From contig JAQUCE010000006.1 of assembly GCA_028686345.1 (NCBI GenBank), positions 1 to 64,000 of the forward strand: a stretch of 64,000 nucleotides of DNA. Reading direction: 5' to 3'. The notes under the pieces are model-generated. The model ran no database searches. It worked only from the letters and a program-made list of their open reading frames with translations, and had not been told where the DNA came from. This stretch comes from Kiritimatiellia bacterium (GTDB lineage Bacteria; Verrucomicrobiota; Kiritimatiellia; RFP12; UBA1067). Both the position numbers and the translations under genes were made by a program. Below, piece by piece: positions 51,915-61,171 of the stretch (position 1 is the first letter of the stretch; each line of letters opens with the position of its first letter).

Positions 51915-54281
51915 CTAGTGCCGCACTGTATAAACTTGACCCTTTTCTGTTTCAAACTCTACAACTCCATCGGTCGGCGCAGTTGTTTTGATGGTTTTGC
52001 CTCCGCATTTGACTGAAAGTGCGTGGGCTGATCTTACCCTGCATTTATTTCCAATGGTTGATTTCAGCTGCGCCTGGGTCAATTTGTTGTTTTCCCACTC
52101 AATATCAACCTCGAAACCTCCGCCCGCACGCAGCCCGATAACACTGCCGGTTGGCCAGGCTGAGGGCAGCGCGGGCAGCAGGTCGATCTCGCCCAGATGG
52201 CTTTGCAGCAGCATCTCGGCGATCCCCGAAGTGGCGCCGAAGTTGCCATCAATCTGGAATGGCGGGTGGGTGTCAAATAGATTTGGTAGAGTGTTGTTGC
52301 GCAACGCCTCGGAGAGCATCTTGTAGGCATGATCACCATCCAGCAGCCGCGCCCAGAAGTTGATCTTCCACGCCTTTGACCACCCGGTGCCGCCATCGCC
52401 GCGATGCGCCAGTGTTACCTTGCAGGCCTGGGCCAGTTCAGGTGTTGTCCGCGGATGGATTTCACGGCCAGGATGCAAGCCCCAGAGATGCGAGACATGG
52501 CGATGGGTGTTTTTAGGGTTATCTTTATCCTCCAGCCACTCCTGCAACTGGCCGTGTTGCCCGATCTTATTTGGCGCGATTTTCGCCCGCATCTCGGTCA
52601 GCTGGCCACGCAGCTCCTGATCCACACCGAGCACCTCTGAGGCCTGAATGACATTGCTGAAAAGATCTCGTATAATCTGATGATCCATGGTTGGCCCCAT
52701 GACCAGTCCGCCCTGCTCAGGCGAGTTGGAGGGTCCGGAGATCAGCCAGCCCTGATCACTGCGCGGATCTTTGATCAAATAATCGACAAAAAAGAGTGCC
52801 GCACCTTGCATCAAAGGGTAGGCGTTCTCTGCCAAAAATTTCTTATCGCCGCTGAATTCGTAGTGCCACCAGAGATGCTGACACAGCCAGGCACCCCCTG
52901 TCGGCCAGATACCATGGTTGGCGTTGTTGATCGGCGCCGCACCTTTCCAGAGGTCAAAATTGTGGTGAATCACCCAGCCCCGGGCGTTGTAATGCTCCTT
53001 GGCGACAACCGCTCCGGCGACGGCTATCTCACGCAGAGCGCTAAAGAGAGGCTCGGCACACTCCGGCAGGTTGGAGATCTCGGCTGGCCAGTAATTCATC
53101 TCGGTGTTGATATTAATCGTATATTTGCTGTCCCAGGAGGGTTTCAAGCTCTCGTTCCAGAGCCCCTGCAGATTGGCTGGCTGGCTGCCCGGTCGGCTGG
53201 AGGCGATCAGCAGGTAGCGCCCGTACTGATAGAACAGCTCCGCCAGCTGCGGATCAGCCTCGCTAAATGATTTGATGCGTTGGTCTGTCGGCAGCTTCGC
53301 CCGCTCTGAGGTTCCGAGATTGAGTTTCACACGCTGGAAAAATTTCTGATAGTCGGCAATGTGCTCTGCTTGAAGCGTCGAGTAGTTCCGTCCTGCGATT
53401 TTTTGAAGGGTCTTTTGGTTTTTGGCGGCAGGCTCGCCGCTGATGTCCCGAAAATTAACATAGCTGGTGGCACCAACCAGGATCAGGGTCGCGGTATCAG
53501 CCTGCGTCACTTCAAGCTCTGTGCGGGAGGCGCTGATTTTACCACCCTCAACGCTGATCAGCAGACGCGCCTCAAACCCGGTGTTTTCACCTTCGATTTT
53601 CCCGGAGAGGATAACTGTGTTGCCATCCGCAACAGAGAGAGTCGTGCCGGGATGGAGGCTGGAGAGGGTTGCCTTGAGATTGATCCTGCCCGGCTGATCA
53701 CAGCTCAGGCGTGTGACAATCGCATCAGCGGGAGATGAAGCAAAGATCTCGCGTTGGTAGGAGGCCCCGTTGCTCTGGTATTGAACCAGCGCCAGCGCGC
53801 GGTCAAGATCCAGCTCACGTCGGTAGTTCGAGACGTTGGTGACATCAGGGAACTCCAGCTTCAGGTCGCCGAAGGGCTGATAGGCCTCCTGGCGGTTGGT
53901 GCCGTGGATATTGATGCTCATGAACTCTTTGCCGGCGAGCGCTTCCGCCTCCTTCTGCTTCCCGGCGAAGAGAAGTTGGCGGATCTCCGGCAGATATTTA
54001 GCGGCGCCTTTGCGGGCATAATCGTGGGGCTTGCCGGTGAAAAGTGTGTCGTCATTGAACTGGACGCGCTCCTCGGCCACACCTCCAAAGACCATGGCGC
54101 CGAACCGCCCATTGCCGATTGGCAATGCTTCATCCCATTTCCGGGCTGGTTTGCGATACCAGAGAGAGAGCGATTGCGCGGGCGGCGCTGCTTCGCCGCT
54201 GAACACCACCTCCGCCGCATCGGCAAAGAGAGCCGATAGCATTACTGTTGATAAGACCGAGATCCGCATTACTTGATTCAT
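51915..54281 (-). CDS. secreted GH95 alpha-L-fucosidase/galactosidase
   Basis: Removes alpha-L-fucose (or a related alpha-L-sugar) from glycans outside the cytoplasm. A signal peptide ([18 protein letters not shown]) precedes the N-terminal beta domain ([20 protein letters not shown]). In the (alpha/alpha)6 barrel the known active-site residues are present: Asn390 and Asn392 in [10 protein letters not shown], Glu522 in [11 protein letters not shown] and Asp678 in [17 protein letters not shown]. Length 788 matches the family. AAGGAT is upstream of the ATG. It lies 72 bases after gtrA on the same strand and may be the last gene of lipA-gtrA-GH95, though an own promoter is possible. Confidence 0.94.
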   Translation of the reverse strand: MNQVMRISVLSTVMLSALFADAAEVVFSGEAAPPAQSLSLWYRKPARKWDEALPIGNGRFGAMVFGGVAEERVQFNDDTLFTGKPHDYARKGAAKYLPEIRQLLFAGKQKEAEALAGKEFMSINIHGTNRQEAYQPFGDLKLEFPDVTNVSNYRRELDLDRALALVQYQSNGASYQREIFASSPADAIVTRLSCDQPGRINLKATLSSLHPGTTLSVADGNTVILSGKIEGENTGFEARLLISVEGGKISASRTELEVTQADTATLILVGATSYVNFRDISGEPAAKNQKTLQKIAGRNYSTLQAEHIADYQKFFQRVKLNLGTSERAKLPTDQRIKSFSEADPQLAELFYQYGRYLLIASSRPGSQPANLQGLWNESLKPSWDSKYTININTEMNYWPAEISNLPECAEPLFSALREIAVAGAVVAKEHYNARGWVIHHNFDLWKGAAPINNANHGIWPTGGAWLCQHLWWHYEFSGDKKFLAENAYPLMQGAALFFVDYLIKDPRSDQGWLISGPSNSPEQGGLVMGPTMDHQIIRDLFSNVIQASEVLGVDQELRGQLTEMRAKIAPNKIGQHGQLQEWLEDKDNPKNTHRHVSHLWGLHPGREIHPRTTPELAQACKVTLAHRGDGGTGWSKAWKINFWARLLDGDHAYKMLSEALRNNTLPNLFDTHPPFQIDGNFGATSGIAEMLLQSHLGEIDLLPALPSAWPTGSVIGLRAGGGFEVDIEWENNKLTQAQLKSTIGNKCRVRSAHALSVKCGGKTIKTTAPTDGVVEFETEKGQVYTVRH

Positions 54282-54353
54282 TTTAATAATCCTTCTTTAG
54301 TCATTTTATTCTGTGGATTGATGTTAAGAAATCTGATGAATTCGTGCAGCAAT

Positions 54354-54848
54354 CTACTTTTGAAAGATGAAAAATTTGCGCATGGCATAGTTAATGAAAA
54401 GTGAACTGAAGATATTTGCGGCAAATGCGAAGGTGGTCTGTATGGCCCACCTGGCAATCAGCAGGGTTTGGATGCCAGTGCCAATCAGCATGCTGATCCC
54501 GGACACAGCAAAAAAGAGCAGAAATTCAACCACACGGTGATGTTTACCGGGCCTGAACACAAAAAGGATGTTCAAGAAATAGCAGAATGTGTTGGAGATG
54601 AGAAAGGCGACTCCGTTGCTGTACGCGGCGCGCGTGGCGCGCACTCCCTCCTCAATCGCGGGAGCGGAGAGGCCAAGCAGCTTCACGAGAATGTCATCTT
54701 CTCCCAGGCAGGGAAAAATAAACCAACCGCAGATAAAAAACATAACCATGTGCACTGCGGTGGACATGCCGCCCACCATACCATATTTAATGAATTGAAT
54801 TGCCGGGTGTGCATCGTGGCTCAGCAGTGCTTTGAGTTTATCTGTCAT
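54354..54848 (-). CDS. GtrA-family small membrane protein
   Basis: A four-helix membrane protein of the GtrA family, which is thought to help flip lipid-linked sugars in O-antigen or cell-wall modification. QFIKYGMVGGMSTAVHMVMFF at the N terminus, SNGVAFLISNTFCYFLNILF and the C-terminal NIFSSLFINYAMRKFFIF show the family pattern. An insert (CGWFIFPCLGEDDILVKLLG and on) between helices 1 and 2 is longer than usual. Its ATG overlaps the lipA stop codon (ATGA). Confidence 0.88.
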   Translation of the reverse strand: MTDKLKALLSHDAHPAIQFIKYGMVGGMSTAVHMVMFFICGWFIFPCLGEDDILVKLLGLSAPAIEEGVRATRAAYSNGVAFLISNTFCYFLNILFVFRPGKHHRVVEFLLFFAVSGISMLIGTGIQTLLIARWAIQTTFAFAANIFSSLFINYAMRKFFIFQK

Positions 54849-55750
54849 ATGATTGCTCCATTGTGAGAGTGGGTCTGTTTTAGCGCTTGCTTTCGCACAA
54901 ATTCAGCCTGCCCCTCTTCATGATAGGAGCTGCGCACCAGCGGGGCGCATGAGGCAAATGCAAAGCCGATCTCATATGCGGTTCTCTCGATGGCCGCAAA
55001 ATCATCAGGGGTGACATAGGCTGCCACCGGCAGGTGTGCGGTCGAGGGCTGTAGGTATTGACCTGCGTAAAAGATGCGGCAGCCAGCATCAAACGCGGCC
55101 TGCATTGTTTGCCGGATCTCGGCCAGGGTTTCACCCAGGCCTAGCATCAGGCTGGTCTTGGTGATATGTCCTGCTGCTGCGGCGTGTTTTAAAACTGCGA
55201 GTGATTGCTGATAGTCGGCCTGTGGGCGGGCAACAGGATAAAGCCGCGGCACGGTTTCAAGGTTGTGGCTGAAGAGATCCGGCCAGGTGTTCAGCACCAG
55301 ATCCAGATGCGTCAGGTTGCCTTTAAAGTCAGGGGTGAGAACCTCCACCAGCACATCGGGGTTCATGGCTTTGACAGAGTGGATGGTCTTTGCCCAGTGC
55401 GCGGCACCGCCATCGGGCAGGTCGTCACGGGTGACAGAGGTGATCACCGCCTCCTGCAGGCCCGCCTCTGCGATGGCCTCTGCCACCAGCCGCGGCTCAT
55501 TGGGGTCTGGGGGTAGCAGTTCGCGGTGGTCAACATTACAGAATTGGCAGTTGCGCGAACAGTGGTCGCCCAAAATCATAATAGTGGCGCGCCCCTTGGA
55601 CCAGCAGTGCCCCTGATTGGGACAGAAGGCCTCTTCGCAGACAGTGTGCAGACCCTTGGCCCTCAGGCGTTCACGAGTGGCTTGAAAGAGATCGTTGTGG
55701 CCGATTTTAACCCTGATCCAGGGCGGTTTTGTTTTTACGCTTTGCGACAT
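54845..55750 (-). CDS. lipA: lipoyl synthase
   Basis: Inserts two sulphur atoms into octanoyl groups on lipoyl domains, using radical SAM chemistry. The two iron-sulphur cluster sites are complete: CEEAFCPNQGHC for the auxiliary cluster and CSRNCQFC for the SAM cluster. The C-terminal serine ligand is in RSSYHE. VTSVTRDDLPDGGAAHW is typical. The ATG at 55750 fits homologues better than the one seven codons upstream. Length 301. No lipB nearby; coupled to gtrA. Confidence 0.96.
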   Translation of the reverse strand: MSQSVKTKPPWIRVKIGHNDLFQATRERLRAKGLHTVCEEAFCPNQGHCWSKGRATIMILGDHCSRNCQFCNVDHRELLPPDPNEPRLVAEAIAEAGLQEAVITSVTRDDLPDGGAAHWAKTIHSVKAMNPDVLVEVLTPDFKGNLTHLDLVLNTWPDLFSHNLETVPRLYPVARPQADYQQSLAVLKHAAAAGHITKTSLMLGLGETLAEIRQTMQAAFDAGCRIFYAGQYLQPSTAHLPVAAYVTPDDFAAIERTAYEIGFAFASCAPLVRSSYHEEGQAEFVRKQALKQTHSHNGAII

Positions 55751-56468
55751 GTGTGTATTAAACCAAAGCATCAGCTGGAAACAAAGTCAAATCGTATTTA
55801 AAACAAGTTGTTTGCTTGTGAAATCGTCAACCAAAGGCGCGGCTGACCAGAGTGCGCAACCTTATCATTCGCGTGCCACCCGTAGTCGCCCGCATAGCGG
55901 ACGACTTCCTTGCTTCGCGCCTTGTCAAGCCAGGCTAAGTGCGAGGCAAAGTTCGATTAGTGATAATGTAGTAGTGCAAGCACCTTGCGTGCAGAGAACA
56001 TTTTCATTCACTCAACTTATGAAGATGGCTACCTGAACTTCTTGTTTCACACGCCAGGAGTTGAAAGAGTAGCAACTAACATACTTCCCGTCAATCCTAT
56101 ACCTCTCATCTCCCATTCTTCCCATTCCACATTCCGCAAAATATCTTGTCGGGGACCCCATCCCTATCCTAAACCAGCGGAGCCGGAACCAAACTGAGCC
56201 TATGTGATATGCGAAATTATTTCTCTCTCATTGAATAATTGTGTGATATGCCCCGCTGGTTTAGTCAACAACGCTATGCGTTGCATAGAAAAGATGGAAG
56301 TTCTTTCTTTTGCGCCTTTTGCGCCTTTTTGCGGCTATTCCTTTTTTCCTTTGCTTCGCTATGTTTAGCCGCAAAAAAACGCAAAAGTCGCAAAATCTTT
56401 CGCAAACATGATAGGATTTAAGAAAAGAGGTACTAATCCTAATCTTAATCTTAGTCGTAGTCTTATTT
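55751..56468. repeat. 718-base gap with modules F, A, C, D and a second miniature element
   Basis: CGTCAACCAAAGGCGCGGCT (F edge, 55827), inverted A (55880-55910), C fragment (55965-56012) and inverted D (56020-56075). A CAATCCTATACCTCTCATCT stretch also appears near 40450. Then the 96-bp element at 56169-56264 with its shared right flank, a TTTGCGCC/GGCGCAAA-type run (56305-56400) and TAATCC-type hexamers (56432-56470). Confidence 0.65.
56169..56264. mobile_element. second copy of the 96-bp miniature element
   Basis: The same CTAAACCAGCGGAGC ... GCCCCGCTGGTTTAG ends as at 46013-46108. The one internal difference I see is GAATAATTG for GAACAATTG. Confidence 0.65.
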
Positions 56469-57191
56469 TCAATCCTTATCTATTTCAAGCTGCACAGCGA
56501 GAATATTGTTGGAGAAAACAATGGCATCCGCATAAAAATGGATCAGCCATTCAGAGCCATCCAATTTACGAAACTCCAGATCCAACCCCAAAGGCGCTCC
56601 GCGTCTGATCGCTTTTTGGCCGAGAAACCGGCGCAGCGGCTCCTCGCAGGCTGCCACCACCTCCCGACGACGGTCAACCGCGAACCACTGGTAGCGGTTT
56701 TCCAATTTTTCAGGCAGTTCAATGTAATAACGCTCCGGCATCGCGACCGGGCGGTAGAGGGTGGCCTCCTGCGCACGCTTGCCATAGTACTGAAAGGTGG
56801 TGTGGGGAAATGACGCTTTGAAGATCGGCGGCTGAACCCAGATGGCTATTCCAACTGCAATCACAGAGAGTGCCAGGAGCACTCGCAGCAGATCCGGCAG
56901 CACGCGTCGCATCCGGCTTCGGGGCGCGGTTAAGGTTTCGAGCTGCTCTCCGCCACTCTCAGGGGCATCAGATATAGCCGCTGGTTCAATCTCCGCGGGC
57001 GGTGACAGTGGAGTTTGGTCAGGGGCAGAAGCGCGCTCTCCATCCAACGCGGTGCCTGGGGCAACTGGGGTGGCAGCGGACGATTTTGTCGTTTGCGCGC
57101 TGTTTTCCGCAGCGGGCAAAGTGATCGGTTGCTTCTGTTGCTTCACCTTCGCTGGCTTCTGTGTTTTTTTATTTTTACTTTTTTTAGCCAT
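56469..57191 (-). CDS. single-pass membrane protein of unknown function
   Basis: A 240-residue protein: a lysine-rich start (AKKSKNKKTQKPAKVKQQK), a Pro/Ala-rich linker to about 90, one transmembrane helix (about 98-118, VLPDLLRVLLALSVIAVGIA), then a 120-residue domain presumably outside (ERYYIELPEKLENRYQWFAV, VAACEEPLRRFLGQ). I do not recognise it. Module D begins two or three bases before the start codon, so its leader is made of repeat. It is on the same strand as the kelch-symporter gene but 127 bases downstream. Confidence 0.7.
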   Translation of the reverse strand: MAKKSKNKKTQKPAKVKQQKQPITLPAAENSAQTTKSSAATPVAPGTALDGERASAPDQTPLSPPAEIEPAAISDAPESGGEQLETLTAPRSRMRRVLPDLLRVLLALSVIAVGIAIWVQPPIFKASFPHTTFQYYGKRAQEATLYRPVAMPERYYIELPEKLENRYQWFAVDRRREVVAACEEPLRRFLGQKAIRRGAPLGLDLEFRKLDGSEWLIHFYADAIVFSNNILAVQLEIDKD

Positions 57192-57194
57192 TTA

Positions 57195-57325
57195 GTTGTT
57201 ATTCTTTCAACTCCTGTCGTAAAAAACAAGAAGTTTAGATACCCGTCTTCATAAGTTGTTGAATAAAAATGTTTTCTGCAAGCAAGATGCTTGCACTGCT
57301 CCATGATCACTTTTAAGGTCACTTC
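57195..57325. repeat. modules D and C between the membrane protein and the kelch-symporter
   Basis: D (57197-57240, CTTTCAACTCCTGTCG...), then GCAAGCAAGATGCTTGC (57278-57295) and the CTTTTAAGGTCACTTCTCA end of C, which contains the symporter's stop codon (57319-57321). Confidence 0.7.
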
Positions 57326-60231
57326 TCACTGACACGCTTGGAGTGCCCGCTGAACACGGTCAAACCATCAATTTTTTTCCGGTTGCCTCCGGTGGCGAGC
57401 GATATCAGGATACCCAGGGTGTAGGTCATGGTCAAGCTGACGGCTGGATAGAGGAAGCCGTGAATCGGCGAGCCTGAATAAAACTTGAGCCAGCACATAA
57501 AGGTGGCGCAGATGACTGCGGCAATGATACAGCCCGCTGAATTGGCCTGTCCGGAGAACATCCCCAGGATAAACATGCCGCCTAGAACGCCCATGAACAG
57601 ACCGAGAATGACAATGTATTGATCAAACACATCAAAGATGTTGGAGCGGGCAATCACAACGGCCGATAATGTGCCGGCAGTGCCGACCAGCGCGGTTAAA
57701 ACCCGCGCCAGGGTGAGGTAGCCTTGATCTGTTTTACACAGACGCATGGGCTGCGCAAAATCGGTGACCAGCGCGGTGGAGAGCGAATTCATGCTGGTGG
57801 AGAGGGTTGATTGGGCAGCTGCAAAGATGCCGGCTACAACCAGCCCTGCTATGCCAACAGGCATTTTGGTGGCAATGAACAGAGGAAAAACCGCCTTTGG
57901 CTCAAAGGTCGGTATCATTTCAGCGGGATTATTTTTGTAGAAAGAGAACAGCGCCGCGCCTACTGCAAAGAATATCAACGAGGCCGGAACGCACATAATG
58001 CCGTTCATCAGAATCGAGTTAGCGGCTTTCTTCAGACTGGGGGTTGTCATGTAGCGCTGTACAACCGCCTGATCAGCGGAGTAGCTGGACAGATTTTGAA
58101 AGATGCCGCCCAGCAGAACAACCCAGAGTGTCATGGTCATGTAGCTGCCGGAGGAAAAATCCCAGTTGATCACCTTGAACTTGCCCGCACTGGCGCAATC
58201 GTTGAGAAATGTGCTCCACCCGCCATCAATGCTCAGCAGAATAATGCCCACGCTGGCCAGTGCTCCACCCAGCAGAACAAAGGTCTGAATGGTGTCGGTC
58301 CAGATCACTGCTTCAATGCCCCCCATGGTGCAGTAGATAACGCTGAGAACTCCCATAATCAAGATGCAGAGTATTGGATCCAAGCCGGTGATGGCCTGCA
58401 GCGCCAGTGCCGGCAGATACATAACCACTGCCATGCGCCCGAGCTGAAAGAGCACAAACAGAGCACTCCCCACCACACGCGCTGTATAGTTGAACCGCTT
58501 TTCCAGATACTCATAGGCACTGGTGGCATCAATCTGACGGAAAAAGGGCAGAATTTTCCAGATCACGAAAAGGCTGACCGGCAGGATGGTGATCTGCATA
58601 ATCCAGGTGGTCCAGTCAGTGGCGAATGCCTTGGCTGGCAGGGCCACAAAGGTAATCGAGGAGAGCATCGTGGCGTAGATGCTGCAAGCCGCCGCCCACC
58701 AGGGAATGTTCTGACCTCCGCGAAAAAAATCGTCTGTGCTCTTGTTTTTGCGGGCAAAATAAACTCCAATACCAACCATTGCCAAGAGATAGATGATCAG
58801 GGTGCTGTAGTTGATCAGCCCGAACGCGGCCCTTACTGGTTTGAGCGCGATCCGGCGCAGGGCAGGCGTCCGCACGCCAGGACGCACCTCGCCGCTAACC
58901 AGAATGATGTCGTTGCCCCAGCCCGTGATTGCAGCAGTCACCTGTGCGGATGGGGTGGGATAACCAGGCGGCAGAGCCTCCATACCCAACTGGGCTGCCA
59001 TTGCCGCCGCTGTAATCTCTGACCCTGGAATCGCGTTTTCAACCACCCAGGTGTCGGTGATTGCATGATAGATGTAGGGGTTAGGGACAAAGCCGGGGTG
59101 GGCGTAGAGAAATTTTTGGCTCTCCCACTGCGCCACATGCGAGCCGTCGCTGCCGGAAAGCACAAAGATGTGTCCTTGTCCTGAACTGATGACAGAGCCG
59201 GCCGAGAGCGGCGTGGGCATTGGCGCGCAATGTTTCCAGCCTTGCTCATAGGGGTTGTATTTCAGGACTTCATCCAAAAATCGGAGGTTGCTGCCTACCA
59301 GCGTTCTGCGCTCGGCTTCAGAAAGAGCGGCTTGTTCGCTTGCGGTTAATGCGTAGCGCCCGCCCATGATATAGATGTGTTCAGTGTAGCCATCGTGCTG
59401 CGCACTGACCATCAGGTGGCAGCGCGGCTCGCCGGGAATCTCCGGCAGGGCATCCCACGCAGACGCGTTGTTCCAGAGAGCGCGGTTGAGCCGCGCGCGT
59501 AGCTCGGCCCTTGTTTCACCCTCAGTCAGGGCTATGTTGCTGCCGCGGGCCTCTGTTTCGAGTTGCAACATGTCCATAGAGAGCAGGGTTGTGGCTATGG
59601 CACTCTTCTCGATGAAGCCCTCTGCAGCCAGCTGATTGAGGTTAAAACCCCATAACCCGCGCATGGCATCTCCCGCGGATTCGCTGCGGGAGCCGCCTGC
59701 GAGGTAGACTTTGTCACCGAGCCGAACCGCCCCGGAGCAGGTCACAGCCCCGGGTAGCGAGGGTAGCGCCGTGATCACAAATTGGCCCTGCTCAAAAGTT
59801 AAGAGCAGCACATCCGCCACTGCTCCATCCGTATTGTGTCCGCCTATCAGCAGCACCCCTTGCGGGATCGTCACGCTGGCGCCATAGGCCAGCGGGAAAG
59901 GCAATGCGCCTATGTTAGGCATATAGGCGTATGTGCCGTTGTTTTCCGCCATGCAGTAGATCGCATCGTGATAGATCTTGGCCGCACCATTGGTTAAGTC
60001 GGTCACAGGCAGGGGGAAATTGGCACCGCCTGCGACGATCAGATGGTTGGAATAAACCCCGGCGTACGCTCCTGCCACCCCGGGATTGAGGGTGTTTGTT
60101 CCAAGAGGCGGTAGCGGTGGCAGCTCGCTCCACTCCAGAAAATGTGATTGTCGCGCCTCTTGAGATAATCCTGTGCTTGCGATCAGTAAACCAAATAACA
60201 ATGGGATAACTGACCAATTTTTCTTAATCAT
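57319..60231 (-). CDS. kelch-type sugar mutarotase fused to a sodium/solute symporter
   Basis: A 970-residue inner-membrane transporter with a periplasmic sugar-handling domain. Signal sequence (WSVIPLLFGLLIASTGLSQ), then a six-blade kelch propeller (about 40-470) like the NanM sialate mutarotase: repeated GG signatures in LIVAGGANFP, VLLIGGHNTDG, VYLAGGSRSES, IYIMGGRYAL, IFVLSGSDGSH and IILVSGEVRPG. From about 485 the SSS family follows (LINYSTLIIYLLAMVGIGVYF, then GGQNIPWWAAACSIYATMLSS) with about 13 helices. The propeller would convert sugar anomers before sodium-driven uptake; sialic acid is the family's best-known substrate but not proven here. The ATG has AAAGG. It is last in an operon after the toroid and AsmA-like genes. 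Confidence 0.9.
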   Translation of the reverse strand: MIKKNWSVIPLLFGLLIASTGLSQEARQSHFLEWSELPPLPPLGTNTLNPGVAGAYAGVYSNHLIVAGGANFPLPVTDLTNGAAKIYHDAIYCMAENNGTYAYMPNIGALPFPLAYGASVTIPQGVLLIGGHNTDGAVADVLLLTFEQGQFVITALPSLPGAVTCSGAVRLGDKVYLAGGSRSESAGDAMRGLWGFNLNQLAAEGFIEKSAIATTLLSMDMLQLETEARGSNIALTEGETRAELRARLNRALWNNASAWDALPEIPGEPRCHLMVSAQHDGYTEHIYIMGGRYALTASEQAALSEAERRTLVGSNLRFLDEVLKYNPYEQGWKHCAPMPTPLSAGSVISSGQGHIFVLSGSDGSHVAQWESQKFLYAHPGFVPNPYIYHAITDTWVVENAIPGSEITAAAMAAQLGMEALPPGYPTPSAQVTAAITGWGNDIILVSGEVRPGVRTPALRRIALKPVRAAFGLINYSTLIIYLLAMVGIGVYFARKNKSTDDFFRGGQNIPWWAAACSIYATMLSSITFVALPAKAFATDWTTWIMQITILPVSLFVIWKILPFFRQIDATSAYEYLEKRFNYTARVVGSALFVLFQLGRMAVVMYLPALALQAITGLDPILCILIMGVLSVIYCTMGGIEAVIWTDTIQTFVLLGGALASVGIILLSIDGGWSTFLNDCASAGKFKVINWDFSSGSYMTMTLWVVLLGGIFQNLSSYSADQAVVQRYMTTPSLKKAANSILMNGIMCVPASLIFFAVGAALFSFYKNNPAEMIPTFEPKAVFPLFIATKMPVGIAGLVVAGIFAAAQSTLSTSMNSLSTALVTDFAQPMRLCKTDQGYLTLARVLTALVGTAGTLSAVVIARSNIFDVFDQYIVILGLFMGVLGGMFILGMFSGQANSAGCIIAAVICATFMCWLKFYSGSPIHGFLYPAVSLTMTYTLGILISLATGGNRKKIDGLTVFSGHSKRVSEK

Positions 60232-60271
60232 ACGGCCTTTCTAGGCTTAAAATATGTCACTGCTCAGGTAA

Positions 60272-61147
60272 TCAGAGTTCTTTTGCGCAGCCCAGCGCAA
60301 GAAGCGCATAAAAAGTGTGCTCAAGATCACCAGTGAGCTGACCCGGGGCAGAGCTGAAGAGTCCATCCTCCTGCCAGCACATCTCGATAAAAGCGCGGTC
60401 AGGGGGCGCGCAAAGGCAACTCGTAAGGCCATCGGTATTGTTTTGTTCAGCGGCAACCGACGGGCTGTGCAAACATAATTCCGTGAAAAGAACCACTGCT
60501 GTTGACAGCAGATCCGCCTTGCAATCAGCTGCAGCTGCGTATCCGCCACTTGCTTGATGACGCTGTCGCAGTAGCTCACTCATTCGTTGGCGTAGCGGCA
60601 AATTGCCAGTGTGCTGCGCCAGCAGGACGCACACCGCTGCGTGGGGGGTGCTGAGAGCGTTGAAGTCAAGGTGCGCTCGCCGTTCCAGCGTGGCCGTCGC
60701 CGCTCGGTGGATTAGTGCGTGGGTTAACCTTTGCGGCAGCAGTTCTTGCATTAAAAAGGCGGTGAGAAAAAGTTTATACGAGTCAATTGGACCGATCATG
60801 ATCATAGAACGCAGTAAAAACAGGGTTGCGGCAACTCGTGAACGCGCACCCTCTCGCAGTAACATCAGCTCAGCGCAGACACGGTCAACCCCGCGTGCGG
60901 CTTTACGCACACTTTTAACCCAACGGATGAGCGCATCAGGGGCGTACTGTGTACCAAGGGCATGGAGTGCCATGCGCGCAAAGAAGGTGTAGTACAGATC
61001 GGCTTTGCCATCCAAACCGCAAAAACCTCCGCAGCTATGCTCACTGCGCAGAATTGCCGCGCTTAGCTCTGTGGCTGCCTCCGGTCGCAATGTCTGCACG
61101 CCCTTGACGGCGGTTGCCTGCATTTTGTTTAACAATGATGAAGTCAT
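60272..61147 (-). CDS. prenyltransferase/squalene-oxidase-like alpha-alpha toroid protein
   Basis: A 291-residue helical protein related to the repeats of protein prenyltransferase beta subunits and terpene cyclases. CGGFCGLDGKADLYYTFFAR is a clear repeat of the GGF-G-pattern, and ASGGYAAAADCKADLLSTAV a second, weaker one. The zinc ligands of protein prenyltransferases and a DXDD cyclase motif are not evident, so it may be only a binding protein. A perfect AGGAGGT precedes the ATG. It lies 40 bases before the kelch-symporter and 24 after the AsmA-like gene, so it is probably made with them; a link to the transporter is unexplained. Confidence 0.7.
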   Translation of the reverse strand: MTSSLLNKMQATAVKGVQTLRPEAATELSAAILRSEHSCGGFCGLDGKADLYYTFFARMALHALGTQYAPDALIRWVKSVRKAARGVDRVCAELMLLREGARSRVAATLFLLRSMIMIGPIDSYKLFLTAFLMQELLPQRLTHALIHRAATATLERRAHLDFNALSTPHAAVCVLLAQHTGNLPLRQRMSELLRQRHQASGGYAAAADCKADLLSTAVVLFTELCLHSPSVAAEQNNTDGLTSCLCAPPDRAFIEMCWQEDGLFSSAPGQLTGDLEHTFYALLALGCAKEL

Positions 61148-61171
61148 AAACTTTACCTCCTCACCCTGCTT

